The translations under genes were made by a program, and so were the position numbers. The notes below the pieces were generated by a model. The model searched no databases, had not been told where the DNA came from, and saw nothing but the letters and a program-made list of their open reading frames with translations. From Ophiodon elongatus (taxonomy: Eukaryota > Chordata > Actinopteri > Perciformes > Hexagrammidae): a stretch of DNA of 64,000 nucleotides. Every line of letters starts with the position of its first letter. Position 1 is the stretch's first letter. The stretch spans positions 1-64,000 of the forward strand of contig JACSYO010002118.1 in the NCBI GenBank assembly GCA_016806645.1. The letters are read 5' to 3'. This document shows, piece after piece, positions 57,881-64,000 of this stretch.

Positions 57881-59199
57881 ACGTCTACGTTCAGACATCC
57901 AGAGAATAAACCGGTGAAACAGACTTTCCCCGAAAACGTTTGGACTCATAAGAAGCACAATTACACAATTTAAAGACACTAAGTGTGTTTCAAACGATAA
58001 CATCGCCTCAAAATCCCCAAATTCCCTGATCAACATCCATGTTTAGAAAGTTCACAATGGGAATTTTAAAACATTGGCCCCAAAAGGGATTTGGGGCCAA
58101 TGTTACAAAATCAGACTTTGTGTCGTCTAAACAAAAATATTTCACTCAGTTTTTACAAAAATACATTTTCATGAGTTCCCCAGGACCTTTTATAAACGCC
58201 TGATCGTGTTTCATTCCTTTCTAGTATACTGTGTTAATTGTATTGTTACATTTTACATTAATATTTTATAATTTGCAGTTTTAAATGTACAGGCTTAACT
58301 GTCAGACTTGTATTAGACACAATTACTTCAAGATGAAATAACTTGCTTTTAAATAATCAAATTGGGTTTGAAATTCCTGATACTTCAACTTTTTTCCTTA
58401 ATAATCCATACGTAGGCATGAACACCATCAAAACATCATGTTAGCAATGTAAAGCAGATTATCGTCAGCATACGTAAATCTTTGTCTCGTGTTTAAATGC
58501 GTGCCGTAACTTTTCAATATGTGAAATAACTGAGTGATAATCAGTCCTCATCTTCTCATAATTGCTTGGCAATACACATAATAATAAGCTTTTCATTGTG
58601 CAAATTTACCAATAAATCAGTTTACTAAAATACGTTATGAACTTTGCTCTTTTTACTGAATATCAAATAGCCGTCTGGCTCATTTTGGACCACAGCGACG
58701 AACCAATCAGCTGAGAGGCATCTCCAAACAAAACCATACTTCTCTGATTTACGTGGACTAAAACTGAATGCTGGGAACATTAAGACCTGAAATGACTAAA
58801 GCTCCTAAATATGAAAACTCATCTCCTGTTGGCGTCAACCTGTGACACATTTAGCCGTTACGCAATCTGTGTTCTCATTTGTAGAAAAATACATAATTAA
58901 AGTCGTGTTCCTGCTACAAACACAAAATGAGATGTTTTATTGCAGAATGACGAGATGTTGTACCTTGAGATCAGGAGCTCATATGCTAAGTTTACATTAT
59001 TAACCATGTCTGTATGTATTTGTAAGTCTACAAACTACTCCAAGCATATTTTTAATTTATTCAATATTTTCTCTGACTGGTTTTTGATCCGTGAAGATTA
59101 GTGGATCAAACGTGAAGACAAAATTAAACGAAGCTGTCAGATTAATAACTGAGTCCGTCTGAGCTCTGACATTAAATTCAACCAGTCTGTGGTGACACA
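57881..59199. other. Intron 1 of TnI-e: unique AT-rich DNA
   Basis: No exon recognised. A perfect 13-bp inverted repeat with a 9-bp loop (aacattggcccca arms) lies at 58,070-58,104. Confidence 0.45.
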
Positions 59200-59318
59200 T
59201 TAATAAAGAGTTAATAAAGAGTTAATAAACAGTTAATAAACAGTTATTAAACAGTTAATAAACAGTTAATAAACAGTTAATAAACAGTTATTAAACAGTT
59301 AATAAACAGTTAATAAAC
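59200..59318. repeat. 10-12-bp minisatellite (agttaataaac)
   Basis: About ten tandem copies of agttaataaac / agttattaaac within intron 1 of TnI-e. Confidence 0.92.
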
Positions 59319-59434
59319 ACCGGACCATCGCTCTCCAACCAGAGTCCGGTTACACTAACGCATCTCATCACGCATCATGCTTCACCTGCAGGTCGACCTC
59401 TTCAACCCCAAAACCCAACAACCAGGACCTCTCC

Positions 59435-59515
59435 ATCACCACCTCCACCTCCATCACCACCTCCACCTCCATCATCAGCTCCACCTCCACCTCCACCTCC
59501 ACCATCATCACCATC
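59435..59515. repeat. CACCTC/CATCAC hexamer repeat
   Basis: Short array of cacctccac and catcac units on the plus strand, about 170 bp inside intron 1 from the exon 1 donor of TnI-e. Confidence 0.88.
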
Positions 59516-59683
59516 AGTTTCTGACCAGCTGCTTCCCTCTCTACCAACTGGTGGATACCAGAGTAAACATTAGAAGCAGCTCGTGGTTCTGAGAGAACAA
59601 ACTCGCCGTGAGGACGTGACTCGCCTGTGAAGCTCATTCGTGGTAAAAACAATCAGCGGAGAGAAAGTTCTCTGAGTTCTCAC

Positions 59684-59855
59684 CTGGTCGGTTCGCAGAC
59701 GGAAACAGAACGGAGCGACGGATTTGGGAAGCGGCTCGGTTTTGCCTCTATTAGTTGGTATATATGGCATTCCCCGAAGGCAGAGGGAACCCCATCTTTC
59801 TCTTTATGGAAGCGGAGTCTCTCTCAGACCAATGGGCTCACCAGAACCTGAAATC
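59684..59855 (-). promoter_or_regulatory. TnI-e core promoter and non-coding exon 1
   Basis: On the minus strand, a TATA box (TATATA, 59,764-59,759) precedes a donor (CCAG|GTGAGA, exon end 59,684), predicting an exon 1 of about 45 bp. The shared TnI block lies at 59,794-59,855: plus-strand tctctttatggaagcgg, then agaccaatgggct (CCAAT box), then agaacctgaaatctt. A MEF2-like tttataaataac lies at about 59,903-59,914. Confidence 0.8.
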
Positions 59856-59859
59856 TTAT

Positions 59860-61410
59860 ACCCGCCCCCCGCCGCCCCCCCACATCGCCTCCCTATCGGA
59901 CCTTTATAAATAACCTTCTCTTGGATTGTTTCACTGATTGCCTTATTCCTCCCGACCCCCCGAAAGGAATCGGCTAGACTTGATGCACAGATTAATATCG
60001 CATAAGCTCGCTGTCTGAAACCAGGCTGGGCTCCGTGAAGGAGACCAGGGAGCCGCGGTGGTGGAGGTTGAGGGGACGGCAGGTCGAAGGTCAGGCAGAA
60101 AGCGGAGTAGAGTTTCAAGGCGGTCATTTAAGACGCGCTAAGTGGAGGCTGTTAAGAAACTGTGAACAGGATCTTTATGGATGAAGATCACACAGCAACG
60201 AAAACAGGAGAGAAACAACTGGAAGAAGAAGAAAAGGTCTTTGGTAGAAAAGAGGATAAACATCTGTTTACTTGTTTGTTTTAGCTCAGAGCTTGATCGC
60301 ACAGAATTAATTAGAAGACTTAATAATTTACAAAATAGGCACATTTAGTTTCTTTTGGCCCACAGCGAGGCCTCCGAAGATGGTTTTGATTTATCGGCTG
60401 AATTTCCTCGCTGACAGATGATTGATGCTCGGGAATATAGCGAGTAGCTGTGGTGGTAACGGTGTACGAGTCAAAGTCATAAAACACAGACGGTTGATTT
60501 TAAGTTGCACAAATAATCCAAGAAGTTTCCTTCAGTATCAAAATACAATATACTCTATTAATGGGGGGAAATGGAGGAAAGAAAATCAACAAATGTAAAA
60601 TAAATAAGTAATATAAACAAATATAAAGTAAGAACATAAATAAATAAAAAATGCATGGCATGCAGAAGTAGGAAACCTTTACGTTTTAGTGTATAAGATC
60701 CAAGTACAGTTGTTATAAACATTATCATATTTCACTAATGTTTTCCTGACAGAGCGGTTGCCCCCGGCGTCTCCATGAGGGCAACAGATGGAGGCTTCAG
60801 CCTGGTGACAGACGAACTGCAGCATGTGAAGCCACGAATACACAAATGATTAGAGGAAGAGCGGGAGGCCCCGGAAGCACAACTGTTACGGTTCATCACG
60901 AGTCAAAGTACTTCAGACTGGAACATGTGACGTTGGCTCGGTGCGTTTACCGTAAATCTGTTGCTGCTGTTGTTAAATTGGTAGCTAACGTGTCCAGCTA
61001 ATGTGTTTGGGGTCTAGAAGATGTATGAATGCAGAGGCTCGTTAGTTCTCGGGTCATTACAGGTGGGTTCAATGTGTTTTTATGGCTTTTGGGGTAAATT
61101 GCCGGGGCTTTTGGGACACAGAGGACTAAATCTGCATGTTCTGTCTCAAAGACGTGGTGAGAGGACGCAACCGAAATAGAAAGCGTTGACGTCACCTAAT
61201 GAAGTGGATGGCAAATTATAGTGATGACGGACTCAAAGCAGAACTCTACTGCACTCTGAGGCCCCTGGTCTGAGAGCACCGAGCCAGACGGACTCAGAAA
61301 CATGTCAAACCCATGTTCAGAAATATAAAATACAGTCTGGTGAGTTAACGTGAGGTTCTTAAAGCTTTTAGTACCAGAAAACACCTCCACCGGTAAGTTT
61401 ATTTACATTA
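59860..61410. other. Upstream region of TnI-e; possible enhancer, no gene seen
   Basis: GC-richer unique DNA at 59,865-60,130, including a MEF2-like site and cttggattgt, followed by AT-rich DNA. The open frames in the GC-rich part show no known motif. This is the 5' edge of the array within the window. Confidence 0.4.
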
Positions 61411-61414
61411 TTAT

Positions 61415-61770
61415 ACAACCAGAGGAGTCGCCCCCTAGTGGTCAGGAGAGAGAATGCAGCCTAAACACATGAAGCTTTGACTTCTATACAACCAGAGGAG
61501 TCGCCCCCTGGTGGTCAGGAGAGAGAATGCAGCTTTAACACATGAAGCTTTGACTTCTATACAACCAGAGGAGTCGCCCCCTGGTGGTCAGGAGAGAGAA
61601 TGCAGCTTTAACACATGAAGCTTTGACTTCTATACAACCAGAGGAGTCGCCCCCTGGTGGTCAGGAGAGAGAATGCAGCTTTAACACATGAAGCTTTGAC
61701 TTCTATACAACCAGAGGAGTCGCCCCCTGGTGGTCAGGAGAGAGAATGCAGCTTTAACACATGATGCTTT
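61415..61770. mobile_element. 73-bp tandem repeat block, copy 5
   Basis: Plus orientation. Five copies of the 73-bp unit (gaggagtcgccccctggtgg etc.) without the body of the element seen in the other four copies, so it is a truncated copy or an expanded remnant. Confidence 0.75.
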
Positions 61771-63784
61771 TTTTTCTCCATACCAGAGTCATACCAGAAC
61801 ACAAACTTATTTTGTGGAACAGTTTGTACTCTGGCAGAGCCGTTTTCAGATAATATAATAGCTTTCTCTATTTTGGACTTTCGAGCTTTCTGTTCCCTCA
61901 GAAGGTCAGCCCTGTCGAGATGTTTTGCATCTTCACGGGTCAAGGTTCACCAGAGTGGAACTTCATGCCTCAACTCTTCCGAGTGTTCGGGTTTGAACAC
62001 CTTTAAAACCACTTTCAGTCGCAGTGGCTTTTGCTCACTTTGAGACAGTATTCAGCCCGGGACTTACATCTTTGTACTGCACGGCTCATTTGCTAGTCAG
62101 CACCAAAACAACCGTTAAGTACATACTTTTCTTTAATATTTCAACAGTACAAATTATATCTGACTTTAGAAACATGACATGAGAAATACATCGCTTCACA
62201 TTTCTGAATATCATATTCATTGAGAACATTCTGGGCCACTGAGAAATCACCTGAGAGAACGAGTTAGAAAACCTATTCAGATTGATATGATGACTTGGAG
62301 CATTTACAACGAGGGATAAACCAAAAATATGCTGATACTTTTGTCTACTACAGTGCCACCTATGAACATGTCAGGAAATATGTCCTCTTCTTCGGTCTCG
62401 TCACCTGCATTAGTAAAACACTGGCACAAATATATTACAGCAAGGACCATTTTACACAATTGTCATGTTCATACTTTTTTTGCTCAAAATAAAAACATCC
62501 AAAAAATATTCAACATTTCACGACATTATCGAGAGGAGTTAAAGTCATACAAAGTGTGCAAATGTCACCGAACGGTCACAAGACAACTCCAACCAAATGA
62601 AGGTACCGTACTTTAGCTTCCACGTCTCTCAAATGGCGACTTCACCGAGCTGCTGCGGGTTAACGGGTCACGGATGTTAGATAAATGTCCTGTACAACTG
62701 ATTTTCACCGAGGCTGCCCATGAACTACAGTAATATCAAAATAAATTCAAAAAATTAAAATGTAAATTTAAAAAACAGTGCAATGTTGCCGTTGTCCTTT
62801 TCAGACAAAACATTAGTATTTGCATGATCTTTACAGGCAGACGTTTTTCATACACAAGCATCTTTCTGTTCTAAAATTGTTATTTGGTGAAATCTTTTTT
62901 TTAAGTAATATTGCTCAAAAAGAACAATCCAATAGGGGGCCAAAATCTGTCTGTTTCCTGTTTGGCACTTAAAGCACCTTTAGCTATGAAGGTAGGCTTC
63001 AAAGTTCAGATCATTGATTGAACGGGACACAAACCACTAATCAGAATTAAAGTTGTAACTAAACTGAACCGTTAGCAAACTACAGCCAAACCTTTCTCTG
63101 CTTGATTGATCCGTTAGCCAACAAGAAGCTGACTTTCACTAGCTAACGGACTATTATGTCTGGTTGATGCTTTGCAATGAAAATAGTTTAAGCTTTGAGG
63201 GGGCAAAGTTTCATTAACAAACTGGAAACTAATCAGAACCCACATTTTAACTAGACCACGAACCAGATAATTTTCAGCCGCTTAATTGAACCGTTAGCTA
63301 ACCAGAACCCAAACTTAGCTATCAAGCTAACGAATTTACAGCAAAAGTATCTCTACTGAACTAGTATAGTCCAACATAAAAAATCCGATTGTGGGTCAAT
63401 ATCTGTCTGGTTTGTGCTTTATGCTAACGTTACTTTTAGCTTTGATGATGGGTCTCAAAGTTCAGAGGATAACGAGTTTTGTACAAGGGGGAAAAGTATT
63501 CATTGAGTTGTTTGACCAAACATTAGCTAACCAGAACGTAGCCTATGGTTGCATAACTGAGTCTTTAGCAAACTTTACAACTTAATTTTTAGCTGCTTAA
63601 ATGAACCATCAGCTTAACCAGAACCTAAACCCGTAGTTCCATAAATGAGCCGTTATCTAACTATAACTGAACCATTAGTTTTGCTTAACTCGCAAACAAA
63701 CTCTGAGCAAAAGTGTCTCAATTGAACTAACTTGGTTCAAGAAAAAAGTTCAACAGGGAGCTAATTTTCAGAGCGTGACTTAAA
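61771..63784. other. Right-hand flank: non-repetitive DNA, possibly a neighbouring transcript
   Basis: About 61,780-62,900 is complex, non-repetitive DNA. On the minus strand an open frame ends with SNIRDPLTRSSSVKSPFERR followed by GS and a stop at about 62,611-62,613. It could be the last exon of a neighbouring gene with a 3' UTR to its left, but I do not recognise the protein. From about 62,940 rightwards the DNA carries loose copies of accgttagctaaccagaac, the degenerate forerunner of the array at the right edge. Confidence 0.35.
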
Positions 63785-64000
63785 TCACACTCGCAGCTGC
63801 ATTATTGAACTATTAGGTAACCAGAAGCTAACGTTTAGCCGATTAACTAACCCCATAGCAAACCAGAAGCTAACGTTTAGCTGATTAACTAACCCCATAG
63901 CAAACCAGAAGCTAACGTTTAGCTGATTAACTAACCCCATAGCAAACCAGAAGCTAACGTTTAGCCGATTAACTAACCCCATAGCAAACCAGAAGCTAAC
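63785..64000. repeat. 42-bp minisatellite at the right edge
   Basis: Four to five nearly identical copies of a 42-bp unit containing aaccagaagctaacgtttag and gattaactaaccccatagca. It runs off the right edge. Confidence 0.93.

Noticed and set aside
60030..60127. GC-rich minus-strand frame starting MTALKLYSAFC
   Set aside because: No recognisable motif, proline-rich by composition, and located in the TnI-e upstream region. More likely regulatory DNA.

Overview
The window looks like nuclear DNA of a bony fish, probably a spiny-rayed teleost. Five fast-skeletal-type troponin I (TnI) genes lie head to tail on the minus strand, with small phase-conserved exons. The rest is AT-rich non-coding DNA packed with microsatellites, minisatellites and fish-style non-autonomous transposon copies. 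I see no bacterial, viral, rRNA or tRNA feature.

Layout, left to right; all genes are read right to left. TnI-a (coding exons 2-4 at 518-3164, promoter near 4.7 kb) is cut by the left edge. TnI-b is at 11,043-13,642 with its promoter near 15.9 kb, TnI-c at 19,269-26,521 with its promoter near 28.15 kb, TnI-d at 38,838-43,044 with its promoter near 48.9 kb, and TnI-e at 52,848-56,810 with its promoter near 59.76 kb. b, c, d and e each assemble into an intact protein of 172, 171, 174 and 178 residues. Each gene has a non-coding exon 1 downstream of a TATA box, a short exon 2 carrying the ATG and ending in phase 2 before a GT donor, an exon 3 for the basic N-terminal segment, exon 4 (43 codons), exon 5 (30 codons), exon 6 (58 or 59 codons: inhibitory and switch region) and exon 7 (C-terminus).

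The genes form subgroups. a, b and c share an SRRHHLK N-terminus and an SV-LQIAA exon 4 start. b and c have a one-residue-shorter inhibitory region. e resembles the classical vertebrate fast isoform. d keeps a normal inhibitory and C-terminal half but has a very divergent N-terminal half. The 3' part of exon 6 is identical at nucleotide level in c, d and e over about 100 bp although the rest has diverged, which points to gene conversion. Four promoters share a block with a TTTATGG(A/T)AGCG motif, an inverted CCAAT box and a GAAAT-type motif; the promoter of b keeps only the end of it.

The intergenic and intronic DNA holds long GA, GGA, GAA, CA, TA and GATA tracts, more than 20 minisatellites, five copies of an interspersed element with an internal 73-bp repeat, an inverted-duplicated MITE-like element and a 1.9-kb modular repeat (6.5-8.5 kb). 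Several tandem arrays lie directly against TnI splice sites, and one runs through the stop codon of b. All family assignments were made by eye from translated exons; no database search was possible.
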